A stretch of DNA of 64,000 nucleotides, taken from positions 124,001 through 188,000 of the forward strand of contig JAEUPL010000006.1 of NCBI GenBank assembly GCA_016790165.1, read 5' to 3'. Positions within the stretch are counted from its first letter, which is position 1. Every line of letters starts with the position of its first letter. The notes under the pieces were generated by a model. The model did not search any database, had not been told where the DNA came from, and saw only the letters and a program-made list of their open reading frames with translations. A program made the position numbers and the translations under genes. Shown piece after piece: positions 57,557 to 64,000 of the stretch. The stretch is from Burkholderiales bacterium. GTDB lineage: Bacteria > Pseudomonadota > Gammaproteobacteria > Burkholderiales > Casimicrobiaceae.

Positions 57557-57895
57557 ATGAACCCAGTCAAATTCCGCGGCGGGCGCGTGCCCGCGCTGTT
57601 CGGCGCACTCGCGGTCGTCGCCGCGCTGTCCGCATCGGCGCAGGCCCAGCCCGCCAATGCCAATCTCGGTCGTAACCTCGCTGCGCAGTGTGCCAACTGC
57701 CACGGCACCAACGGTCGCAGCGTCACTTCCGTGCCCTCGCTCGCCGGGCAGGACGCCAAGGACATCGTCGCGCGCATGAAGGAATTCCGCGACGGTAAAG
57801 TGCCGAAGGCCACCATCATGCATCAGCTCGCCAAAGGTTACACCGACGAGCAGGTTGCGCTGATGGCCGAATTTTTCTCGAAGCAGGCGGAATAG
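57557..57895 (+). CDS. fccA: monohaem cytochrome c, small subunit of sulfide dehydrogenase
   Basis: 112 residues: a signal peptide ending QAQPANA, haem site CANCHGTNGRS, and a Met-containing C-terminal part (KATIMHQLAKGYTDEQ). AGGAGG lies before the ATG. It lies 9 bp ahead of the flavoprotein subunit, so it should be the cytochrome partner of flavocytochrome c. It is shorter than the dihaem FccA of Allochromatium and resembles the single-haem type. Confidence 0.87.
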   Translation: MNPVKFRGGRVPALFGALAVVAALSASAQAQPANANLGRNLAAQCANCHGTNGRSVTSVPSLAGQDAKDIVARMKEFRDGKVPKATIMHQLAKGYTDEQVALMAEFFSKQAE

Positions 57896-57904
57896 GAGCA
57901 GCCC

Positions 57905-59194
57905 ATGAGCACAACATTCAATCGCCGTGATTTCGTCAAGAGTGCCGGTGCGCTGGGCCTGCTCGGCACGTCGGCCATTACCGGTTGCGCCAGCGTCGGC
58001 GGTGTCGCCAAGCCGCGCGTGGTCGTGGTCGGCGGCGGCTTCGGCGGTGCCACCGCCGCCAAATACATCGCCATGTGGAGCGACGGCAAGATCGACGTCA
58101 CGCTCGTGGAACGCGGTGACGCGTTCGTGTCTTGCCCGCTCTCCAACCTCGTCATCGGCGGCTCGAAGCAGATGGCGGACGTCACGGTGTCCTACGACGG
58201 CTTGGGCAAACGCGGCATCCGCCGCGTCAAAGGTGAGGCGGTGGGGTTCGACGCCGACAAGAAAACGCTGTCACTGGCCGACGGCACCACGCTGTCCTAC
58301 GATCGTTTGATCCTCTCACCGGGCATTGACTTCATGTACGAATCTCTGCCGGGGCTCGCGAGCGCCGATGCGCGGCAGAAAGTGCTGGCGGCGTGGAAGG
58401 CCGGGCCAGAAACCGTTGCACTGCGGAATCAGTTGACTGCGATGAAGGACGGCGGCGTGTATGCCATCCACATTCCGAAAGCGCCATACCGCTGCCCGCC
58501 GGGGCCTTATGAGCGCGCCTGTCAGGTCGCGTGGTACTTCCAGCAGGCAAAGCCGAAATCGAAAGTGCTGATCCTCGACGCCAATGAGGATGTGGTGTCC
58601 AAGAAGGGTCTGTTCATGAAAGCCTGGAACGGCCAGTACAAGGGTATCGTCGAATATCGCAACAATCAGGAGATTCAGGACGTTGACGCACGCACCAACA
58701 CGCTCAAGATGTCCTTTGGCGATGACGTCAAGGCGGACGTACTGAACCTGTTGCCGCCGATGCGCGCCGGAAATATCGCCACTCAGAACGGCCTGAATAA
58801 TTCCAACAAGCGCTGGTGCCTGATCGACTGGCTCACCTACGAGTCGACTGCCGTCAAGAACGTGCACATCCTGGGCGACGCGTTGCAGATTGCGCCGCTG
58901 ATGCCGAAGTCCGGACACATGGCAAATCAACACGCCAAAGTCTGTGCAGCGGCCGTCGTGGCCCAACTGACCGGTGAAGCAGTCAACACGACGCCGATGG
59001 TGGCGAACACGTGCTACAGCTTCATCGACAACCGCAATGTCGTCCATGTGGCTTCCGTGCATCGCTACGACGCCGCGCAAAAAACGATGGTGACCGTACC
59101 CGGGTCGGGTGGACTGTCTGCCGAGGCCAATACCGCTGAAGGCGGTTTCGCCAACAGCTGGGCACGCAACATCTGGGCGGACATGCTGGCCTAG
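57905..59194 (+). CDS. fccB: flavocytochrome c sulfide dehydrogenase flavoprotein subunit
   Basis: 429 residues. A twin-arginine signal (FNRRDFVKSAG), then KPRVVVVGGGFGGATAAKYI (FAD loop), the redox Cys in FVSCPLSNLVIGG, and LILSPGIDF. It oxidises sulfide to sulfur/polysulfide in the periplasm, passing electrons to the cytochrome encoded just upstream. Export of the folded flavoprotein through Tat fits that role. A strong terminator follows. Confidence 0.9.
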   Translation: MSTTFNRRDFVKSAGALGLLGTSAITGCASVGGVAKPRVVVVGGGFGGATAAKYIAMWSDGKIDVTLVERGDAFVSCPLSNLVIGGSKQMADVTVSYDGLGKRGIRRVKGEAVGFDADKKTLSLADGTTLSYDRLILSPGIDFMYESLPGLASADARQKVLAAWKAGPETVALRNQLTAMKDGGVYAIHIPKAPYRCPPGPYERACQVAWYFQQAKPKSKVLILDANEDVVSKKGLFMKAWNGQYKGIVEYRNNQEIQDVDARTNTLKMSFGDDVKADVLNLLPPMRAGNIATQNGLNNSNKRWCLIDWLTYESTAVKNVHILGDALQIAPLMPKSGHMANQHAKVCAAAVVAQLTGEAVNTTPMVANTCYSFIDNRNVVHVASVHRYDAAQKTMVTVPGSGGLSAEANTAEGGFANSWARNIWADMLA

Positions 59195-59212
59195 CCCGCA
59201 GCGCTTCGCCGC

Positions 59213-59246
59213 AAAAAAGCCCGCGCATTGCATGCCGGGCTTTTTT
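59213..59246. terminator. bidirectional Rho-independent terminator after fccB
   Basis: AAAAAAGCCCG (59214 on) pairs with CGGGCTTTTTT, enclosing CGCATTGCATGC. The A-run on one side and T-run on the other make it functional on both strands. Confidence 0.85.
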
Positions 59247-59418
59247 GTTGCGCATTTGCCACACGCGGAGTATTCGTCCGTCGCTACCGGGCGCTGCCGC
59301 CTTGCGGCGGCGAGGCGGTGTCCGCCACGGACCGCGGCAATGCGCCGACGCGGAGATTTCGTGATGCCTCGCAAGCCGTCCGCGGAACCGTTTGATTTGT
59401 CAACGCATTTTTCCAAAA

Positions 59419-59430
59419 CAAACCGGTTTG
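59419..59430. promoter_or_regulatory. 12-bp palindrome CAAACCGGTTTG upstream of aceA
   Basis: A perfect palindrome in the AT-rich region about 245 bp before the aceA start, a possible binding site for a glyoxylate-shunt regulator. Only the symmetry supports it. Confidence 0.35.
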
Positions 59431-59674
59431 AAAACAATTTTCATTTGCGGCGTCGCAGTGTTCAGAATCCATTTTCACGATCTGGAAGTTTTCGTGACGC
59501 GAAATTGTGTTGCAAGCTATTGTTTTTTATGGGCTTTTATTGATTGGCGCGTGCATTTTTTCTGAAAATCGCTTATGCTGCGAAGCAACAACAAGAAGTC
59601 AATCTGCTTTCCGTCAAGTGGAAAAGCAGGAAGCAGTGAAAAAGAGGATCGTCGTTTCAGAAAGGCAACCCACC

Positions 59675-61021
59675 ATGAGTCAATCCGCATCCGTTCAAGC
59701 CAAGATGGCTGAAGCCGTCGCCGCCCTCGAAAAAGACTGGGCAACCAACCCGCGCTGGAAAGGCATCAAGCGCAACTACAGTGCCGCCGACGTCGTGCGT
59801 CTGCGTGGCACCGCCGCCGTGGAGCACACGCTGGCGAAAAAGGGTTCGGAAAAGCTCTGGAACCTGATCAACACGGAGCCGTTCATCAATTCGCTCGGTG
59901 CCCTGACCGGCAACCAGGCGATGCAGCAGGTCAAAGCGGGCCTCAAGGCCATCTACCTCTCCGGCTGGCAGGTCGCGGGTGACGCCAACCTCGCGGGCGA
60001 GATGTATCCCGACCAATCGCTGTATCCCGCCAACTCGGTGCCGTCGGTGGTTCGTCGCATCAACAACACGCTGATGCGCGCCGACCAGATCCAGTGGATG
60101 GAAGGCAAGGATGACGTCGACTACATGGCGCCGATCGTGGCGGACGCCGAAGCCGGTTTCGGCGGCGTGCTCAATGCCTACGAGCTGATGAAGGCGATGA
60201 TCGACGCCGGCGCGTCGGGCGTGCACTTCGAAGACCAGCTCGCCAGCGTGAAGAAATGCGGCCATATGGGCGGCAAAGTCCTCGTGCCGACACGCGAGGC
60301 TGTGGAAAAACTCACCGCAGCGCGCTTCGCGGCGGACGTGATGGGTGTGCCGACGGTGCTGCTGGCACGTACCGACGCCGAAGCGGCCGACCTGCTGACC
60401 AGCGACGTCGACGAAAATGATCGTCCACACTGCACGGGTGAGCGCACGGTGGAGGGCTTCTACAAGACCAAGCCGGGCTTCGATCAGGCGCTCTCGCGCG
60501 GTCTCGCCTACGCACCGTACGCCGACCTGATCTGGTGTGAAACCGGTAAGCCGGATCTCGAATTCGCCCGCAAATTCGCCGAAGGCATCCACAAGAAATT
60601 TCCGGGCAAGATGCTCTCGTACAACTGCTCGCCGAGCTTCAACTGGAAGAAGAACCTCGACGAGGCGACCATCGCCAAGTTCCAGCGCGAACTCGGCGCG
60701 ATGGGTTACAAGTACCAGTTCATCACGCTGGCCGGCTTCCACAGCCTCAACTACTCGATGTTCAACCTGGCCCACGGCTACGCGCGCAACAACATGAGCG
60801 CGTTCGTTGAACTGCAGGAAGCCGAATTCGCGGCGGCCGAGAGGGGCTTTACCGCCGTCAAGCACCAACGCGAAGTGGGCACCGGCTACTTCGACGCCGT
60901 GACTCAAGTCATCCAGGGTGGCCAAAGCTCGACGACGGCGCTGCACGGTTCCACCGAAGACGAACAGTTCTTCGACGACAAGAAGCCGGCGCTGAAACTG
61001 GCGGTCGGTCAGAACGACTAG
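59675..61021 (+). CDS. aceA: isocitrate lyase
   Basis: 448 residues. The catalytic loop [18 protein letters not shown] with its Cys is intact, as are the metal-binding acids ([22 protein letters not shown]). It cleaves isocitrate to succinate and glyoxylate, allowing growth on acetate or fatty acids. AAAGG lies 9 nt before the ATG; reading frames further upstream lack family similarity. No malate synthase is in the window. Confidence 0.95.
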   Translation: MSQSASVQAKMAEAVAALEKDWATNPRWKGIKRNYSAADVVRLRGTAAVEHTLAKKGSEKLWNLINTEPFINSLGALTGNQAMQQVKAGLKAIYLSGWQVAGDANLAGEMYPDQSLYPANSVPSVVRRINNTLMRADQIQWMEGKDDVDYMAPIVADAEAGFGGVLNAYELMKAMIDAGASGVHFEDQLASVKKCGHMGGKVLVPTREAVEKLTAARFAADVMGVPTVLLARTDAEAADLLTSDVDENDRPHCTGERTVEGFYKTKPGFDQALSRGLAYAPYADLIWCETGKPDLEFARKFAEGIHKKFPGKMLSYNCSPSFNWKKNLDEATIAKFQRELGAMGYKYQFITLAGFHSLNYSMFNLAHGYARNNMSAFVELQEAEFAAAERGFTAVKHQREVGTGYFDAVTQVIQGGQSSTTALHGSTEDEQFFDDKKPALKLAVGQND

Positions 61022-61084
61022 CGAGCTGCGGGGCCAAGCGACTCGCGTCGTGGGCCAGATGCTGCGCCACCCCTGACGCTCCAT

Positions 61085-61115
61085 CGCTTCGCCTCCCCGC
61101 CGGGGAGGCGAAGCG
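61085..61115. repeat. perfect 14-bp GC hairpin after aceA
   Basis: CGCTTCGCCTCCCC pairs with GGGGAGGCGAAGCG across a 3-nt loop (GCC). It lacks a T-run, so it would block 3' exonucleases rather than terminate on its own. It lies 64 bp after the aceA stop. Confidence 0.65.
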
Positions 61116-61188
61116 CGTGGGGCGACTGCGCCATGCACCGCGCGATTAGCGATTGCACCGATTAGGTGAAAAAAGCACCAGAAAGGTC

Positions 61189-61216
61189 TTGCCAGTCTTC
61201 TAAATGACCTTATAAT
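61189..61216 (+). promoter_or_regulatory. strong sigma-70 promoter of candidate sRNA
   Basis: TTGCCA at 61189-61194, a 16-bp spacer, then a perfect TATAAT at 61211-61216. Confidence 0.75.
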
Positions 61217-61221
61217 CGCGC

Positions 61222-61299
61222 CTGATTTCCTCGAGGAGGAGGGAACCCTTCAGCCCGCGCCGCGTCGACCTTCACAGGAAGCGCCCGCGGGCTTTTTTC
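61222..61299 (+). ncRNA. candidate small RNA of about 78 nt
   Basis: A strong promoter ends at 61216 and a Rho-independent terminator (stem AGCCCGCG 61252-61259 with CGCGGGCT 61286-61293, then six T) ends at 61298. Between them is no start codon. The transcript would carry TCCTCGAGGA and a GGAGGAGGG stretch near its 5' end. It matches no RNA class I recognise; too short for 6S RNA. Confidence 0.6.
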
Positions 61300-61349
61300 T
61301 GCCGGCAAGCTGCATGTTTGGCTGCAGCCACCGCAACGGTGTCGGCGCC

Positions 61350-62087
61350 TCAGATCACGCTCGATACCGGTGCGAGCGCCTTGAGCCAACGCTCAAAGGG
61401 CAGACCATACTCGGCTTTCAACGCGCGTGCCCGCGCCTGCGCCGCTCGGCTGTCGAATGCGGGCAGCGCTGCCTTGCTGGCGATGACGGTCACATTCTCG
61501 GTTTCAATCGCCGGTAGCAGTGCGATGTGTGCAGCACCAAACACGTCGCGCAGTCGCCGCAGCCCACTTTTGTAGCGTGTGACGCTGCTCCACATGTTTG
61601 CCACGAGTACTCCACGCGCCTTCAGGGCGGCGTGCGCGGCGGCATAGAACTCAGCGGACTCCAGCTTGCCTACCCGGCCGCGGCCGTCGTAGCAATCCAC
61701 CCACATCCAGTCGATGCTCTCCGCAGGGCGGTCGGCGACGATCCTGGCCGCATCGCCCAGCGTCAAGCGCAACCGAGGGTCCGCAATCGGCAGCGGGAAG
61801 GCGGAGTGTGCGAGCGCCATCACATCGGATCGCAGCTCGACAACTTCCACGTGACGCAGCGAATCGGCCCAGTTGGCAAACGCCCAGCGCGGCAGCGAGC
61901 CCACCCCCAGGCCGGCCACGTAGACCTGCTTGGGCGGCGGCACAAACAACAGCGCGGCGCACATGTCCTGCGCGTAGCCCAGTGCCAACTCGGCGGGCCG
62001 GGAAATCCGCATGCGGCCCTGTACCCACTCCGAGCCGAAGTGCAGTGTGCGGTAGCCAAGGTGTTCCGAGATCAGCAGGTCAGACAT
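61350..62087 (-). CDS. spermidine-synthase-like methyltransferase-fold protein
   Basis: 245 residues. The Rossmann core reads QVYVAGLGVGSLPRWAF then VEVVELRSDVMALAHSAF and DWMWVDCYDGRGRVGKL, as in the spermine/spermidine synthase superfamily, where D-x-Y-D normally holds the amine. Flanking sequence differs from true SpeE, so it may use another substrate. It faces the candidate sRNA, with their 3' ends 50 bp apart. Confidence 0.78.
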   Translation of the reverse strand: MSDLLISEHLGYRTLHFGSEWVQGRMRISRPAELALGYAQDMCAALLFVPPPKQVYVAGLGVGSLPRWAFANWADSLRHVEVVELRSDVMALAHSAFPLPIADPRLRLTLGDAARIVADRPAESIDWMWVDCYDGRGRVGKLESAEFYAAAHAALKARGVLVANMWSSVTRYKSGLRRLRDVFGAAHIALLPAIETENVTVIASKAALPAFDSRAAQARARALKAEYGLPFERWLKALAPVSSVI

Positions 62088-62185
62088 GGACTGCGTGCAG
62101 GGGGCGTCGGGGACGCAATCTGGCGATTTTTCATGTTCGCGGCGTCATGGGGCAGGTGGCCGCGCGGATTGGCTTTCGAGTGTGC

Positions 62186-62632
62186 CTACTTCGCGAAGAG
62201 CTGCGAGATGTTTTCAAACGCCTTCACTTCGATGGCGTTGCCGGACGGGTCAAGGAAAAACATCGTGGCCTGTTCGCCAGGCAACCCTTTGAACCGAATG
62301 TAGGGTTCGATCACGAACTGGATGCCATGACCGCGCAGTCGTTCGGCCAGCGCATGCCATTCGGGCATCGGCAGAACGATTCCGAAGTGCCGCGCTGGAA
62401 CCTGATGATCATCGACGCGGCTGTGGGCTCTGATGCCCAATTCCTCGGGCGCAACGTGCGCCACGATTTGATGGCCGTAGAAATTGAAATCAGCCCACTC
62501 GCCCTCGCTCACGCGTCCTTCGCTGCAGCCAAGCACGTCGCCATAGAAGCGGCGGGCCACCGCCAAATCATGCACAGGGAAAGCGAGGTGGAATGGATGG
62601 AGCAGGGCGGGGTTCGTGGTGGGGGCTTGCAT
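62186..62632 (-). CDS. VOC-family protein, glyoxalase/dioxygenase type
   Basis: 148 residues: [25 protein letters not shown] start, [23 protein letters not shown] and [15 protein letters not shown]. The His/His/Glu positions of a metal site are present. This pattern is common in proteins annotated as glyoxalases without a known substrate. The start is at ATG 62632. Divergent from ribB, 137 bp apart. Confidence 0.82.
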   Translation of the reverse strand: MQAPTTNPALLHPFHLAFPVHDLAVARRFYGDVLGCSEGRVSEGEWADFNFYGHQIVAHVAPEELGIRAHSRVDDHQVPARHFGIVLPMPEWHALAERLRGHGIQFVIEPYIRFKGLPGEQATMFFLDPSGNAIEVKAFENISQLFAK

Positions 62633-62769
62633 GGTTTTGAAGTGGCCAGACGCGGGTGACACAAATTTGGAGGCGGCTCAGTCCCATCGTTCAGGCGGGT
62701 ACAAGTCGCGGCGAGCGAAATAGAATACGCCATTCCGCTCCTTCTAGCCTCGTGCTTTCGCTCTTTATC

Positions 62770-63945
62770 ATGCCGACGCCCAAATCCATGCTTTCCGCCG
62801 CCCGCGACGCCGGCGCTGGCACCAGTACAGGTGCCTCGAGCAGCGAGGCTGCAGCGTCGACCGTCCTCTCCAGCATTCCTGAGATCATTGCAGAGCTCAA
62901 GGCCGGACGTATGGTAATTCTGGTCGACGAGGAGGATCGCGAAAACGAAGGGGACCTCGTCCTGGCGGCCGAGTTTGTCACACCGGCGGCGATCAACTTC
63001 ATGGCGAAACATGGGCGTGGCTTGATCTGCCTCACTTTGACCGCCGAGCGCTGCGAGCAACTGAGCCTGCCACTGATGGCGAGCACCAACCGGTCGGGAT
63101 TTGGAACCAACTTCACTGTCTCGATTGAGGCGGCCGAAGGCGTGTCGAGTGGCATCTCGGCCGCGGATCGGGCGCGAACGGTTCAAGCTGCCGTTGCGTT
63201 CAATGCCAAACCCGAAGACCTGGTGCAACCGGGGCACATCTTTCCGCTCATGGCGCGTCCCGGTGGAGTACTCATGCGCGCTGGTCATACCGAAGCCGGC
63301 TGTGATCTCACCCGTATGGCGGGGCTGACACCGGCGGCTGTCATTTGCGAAGTCATGAAGGACGACGGCACCATGGCCCGCCTGCCGGATCTGCAGGTTT
63401 TCGCGGCGCAGCACGGCCTGAAAATTGGGGCCATTACGGATTTGATCCAGTACCGTGCGGCACAGGAAAATCTCGTCGAGTGCGTTGGGCAGCGTCCGCT
63501 CAGCACAGCGCAGGGGCCCTTCGTGCTCAAAGTCTTTCGCGAGAAGTTGACCGACGCAACCCACCTTGCCATAGTCAAAGGAATGCCGACACCGGAGACC
63601 GAGACGCTGGTGCGCGTGCACGAACCGCTCTCCGTCATTGACGTGCTGGACGCGGACAGCGGCGTGCATTCGTGGAGCATCGCGCGTGCGTTGACGCGTT
63701 TGCAACAGGCGGATTGCGGTGTACTGGTTCTATTGCACCAAAGCGAGTCTTCCGCAGAGTTGCGCGAGCGAGCGCTCAATCCTAAACCGCTTAACGCGCA
63801 TCGCATGGATTTGCGCACCTACGGCGTTGGCGCACAAATTTTGCGCGCACTGAACGTGCGCAAGATGCGCGTGCTCGCCAAGCCCCGGCGCATGCCGTCG
63901 ATGACCGGCTTCGATCTTGAGGTGGTTGGCTACGAAGCGCCCTGA
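62770..63945 (+). CDS. ribB: 3,4-dihydroxy-2-butanone-4-phosphate synthase with degenerate GTP cyclohydrolase II domain
   Basis: 391 residues. The N-terminal domain (about 35-230) is intact: [25 protein letters not shown] and [10 protein letters not shown] with the acidic and His residues for ribulose-5-phosphate conversion. The C-terminal domain keeps the RibA fold ([13 protein letters not shown]) but lacks the three zinc cysteines of active GTP cyclohydrolase II, so only the butanone-phosphate step should work. No FMN riboswitch is visible upstream. Flavin synthesis thus needs a separate ribA elsewhere. Confidence 0.9.
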   Translation: MPTPKSMLSAARDAGAGTSTGASSSEAAASTVLSSIPEIIAELKAGRMVILVDEEDRENEGDLVLAAEFVTPAAINFMAKHGRGLICLTLTAERCEQLSLPLMASTNRSGFGTNFTVSIEAAEGVSSGISAADRARTVQAAVAFNAKPEDLVQPGHIFPLMARPGGVLMRAGHTEAGCDLTRMAGLTPAAVICEVMKDDGTMARLPDLQVFAAQHGLKIGAITDLIQYRAAQENLVECVGQRPLSTAQGPFVLKVFREKLTDATHLAIVKGMPTPETETLVRVHEPLSVIDVLDADSGVHSWSIARALTRLQQADCGVLVLLHQSESSAELRERALNPKPLNAHRMDLRTYGVGAQILRALNVRKMRVLAKPRRMPSMTGFDLEVVGYEAP

Positions 63946-64000
63946 ACGCTCCCTCACAGCCAAATAGCCCCGACCGACGCTGCGGAAACGACGCAATCGA

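Larger units (their letters stand above)
59195..59674. other. 480-bp intergenic region upstream of aceA
   Basis: No gene could be supported. It begins with the fccB terminator, then turns AT-rich from about 59395, the most AT-rich stretch seen in the window, holding a 12-bp palindrome and a weak promoter (TGCATT 59552-59557, 16 bp, TATGCT 59574-59579). The aceA message may carry a leader of up to about 90 nt. Confidence 0.5.
61022..61349. other. 328-bp intergenic region containing a candidate sRNA
   Basis: No protein-coding gene. It holds a strong hairpin at 61085-61115 and a promoter-plus-terminator unit at 61189-61299, listed separately. Confidence 0.6.

Noticed and set aside
59657..61138. 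Long minus-strand open frame opposite isocitrate lyase
   Set aside because: Antisense shadow of a clearly conserved gene; no motif and no ribosome site.
62663..62769. Possible FMN riboswitch ahead of ribB
   Set aside because: The 107-bp leader lacks the conserved AGGGTGAAATTCCC-type elements and is too short for the six-stem structure.

Overview
The window looks like a chromosome segment of a GC-rich betaproteobacterium, most likely Burkholderiales. Grounds: a 3-hydroxyanthranilate dioxygenase whose catalytic residues and zinc cysteines fall at the same numbers (47, 51, 57, 95, 99, 110, 125, 128, 162, 165) as in the Cupriavidus metallidurans enzyme; many periplasmic solute receptors without their membrane partners; c-type cytochromes; and a RibB carrying a degenerate GTP cyclohydrolase II domain. 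No phage, rRNA or CRISPR is seen. There is one tRNA (Ser, anticodon CGA), one candidate small RNA, one MITE-like element and a striking family of 124-bp palindromic repeats.

Layout. 0.3-2.8 kb: small enzymes (VOC, GNAT, isochorismatase-like, SDR). 2.8-11.1 kb, minus strand: a meta-cleavage route for 3-hydroxyanthranilate (2-aminomuconate deaminase, 3-HAA dioxygenase, ACMS decarboxylase, semialdehyde dehydrogenase) interleaved with a complete Liv-type ABC transporter. 11.1-12.5 kb: a lipoprotein with an L,D-transpeptidase-like motif. 13.2-17.3 kb: a ferric-iron Fbp transporter with a clear Fur box. 17.4-26.7 kb: an IclR-controlled aromatic-type catabolic cluster (MBL protein, flavin monooxygenase, DUF2783, VOC metal enzyme, fumarylacetoacetase, TRAP receptor, hydroxyacid dehydrogenase, quinone oxidoreductase), with a 293-bp MITE inserted inside it. 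26.8-29.1 kb: the wreck of an outer-membrane barrel gene followed by two dihaem cytochromes c. 29-38 kb: solute receptor, LD-carboxypeptidase, acetyltransferases, YbaK, RhlE, and a LysR regulator with a divergent NAD-binding protein. 37.8-40.5 kb: rubrerythrin / Fe-S CCG protein / DUF3501. 40.5-46 kb: three MFS transporters around a thiamine-diphosphate enzyme. 46-52 kb: YqaA, a secreted MetX-like hydrolase, a methyltransferase, an aldehyde dehydrogenase and MoaA. 52-64 kb: tRNA-Ser, a sodium symporter pair, GST, PurB, flavocytochrome c sulfide dehydrogenase, isocitrate lyase, a candidate sRNA, a spermidine-synthase-like protein, VOC and RibB.

The most unusual signal is a family of six repeats (at 186, 12875, 26714, 35494, 45958 and 57174). 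Each is exactly 124 bp, centred on AAGTCGACTT with ends close to TAACRGCTTT and AAAGCYGTTA, and spaced 9-14 kb apart. Four of the six contain the TAA stop codon of a neighbouring gene. In architecture they resemble ERIC elements, but the sequence is not one I recognise. Function calls come from motifs read by eye and general family knowledge; no database search was run.
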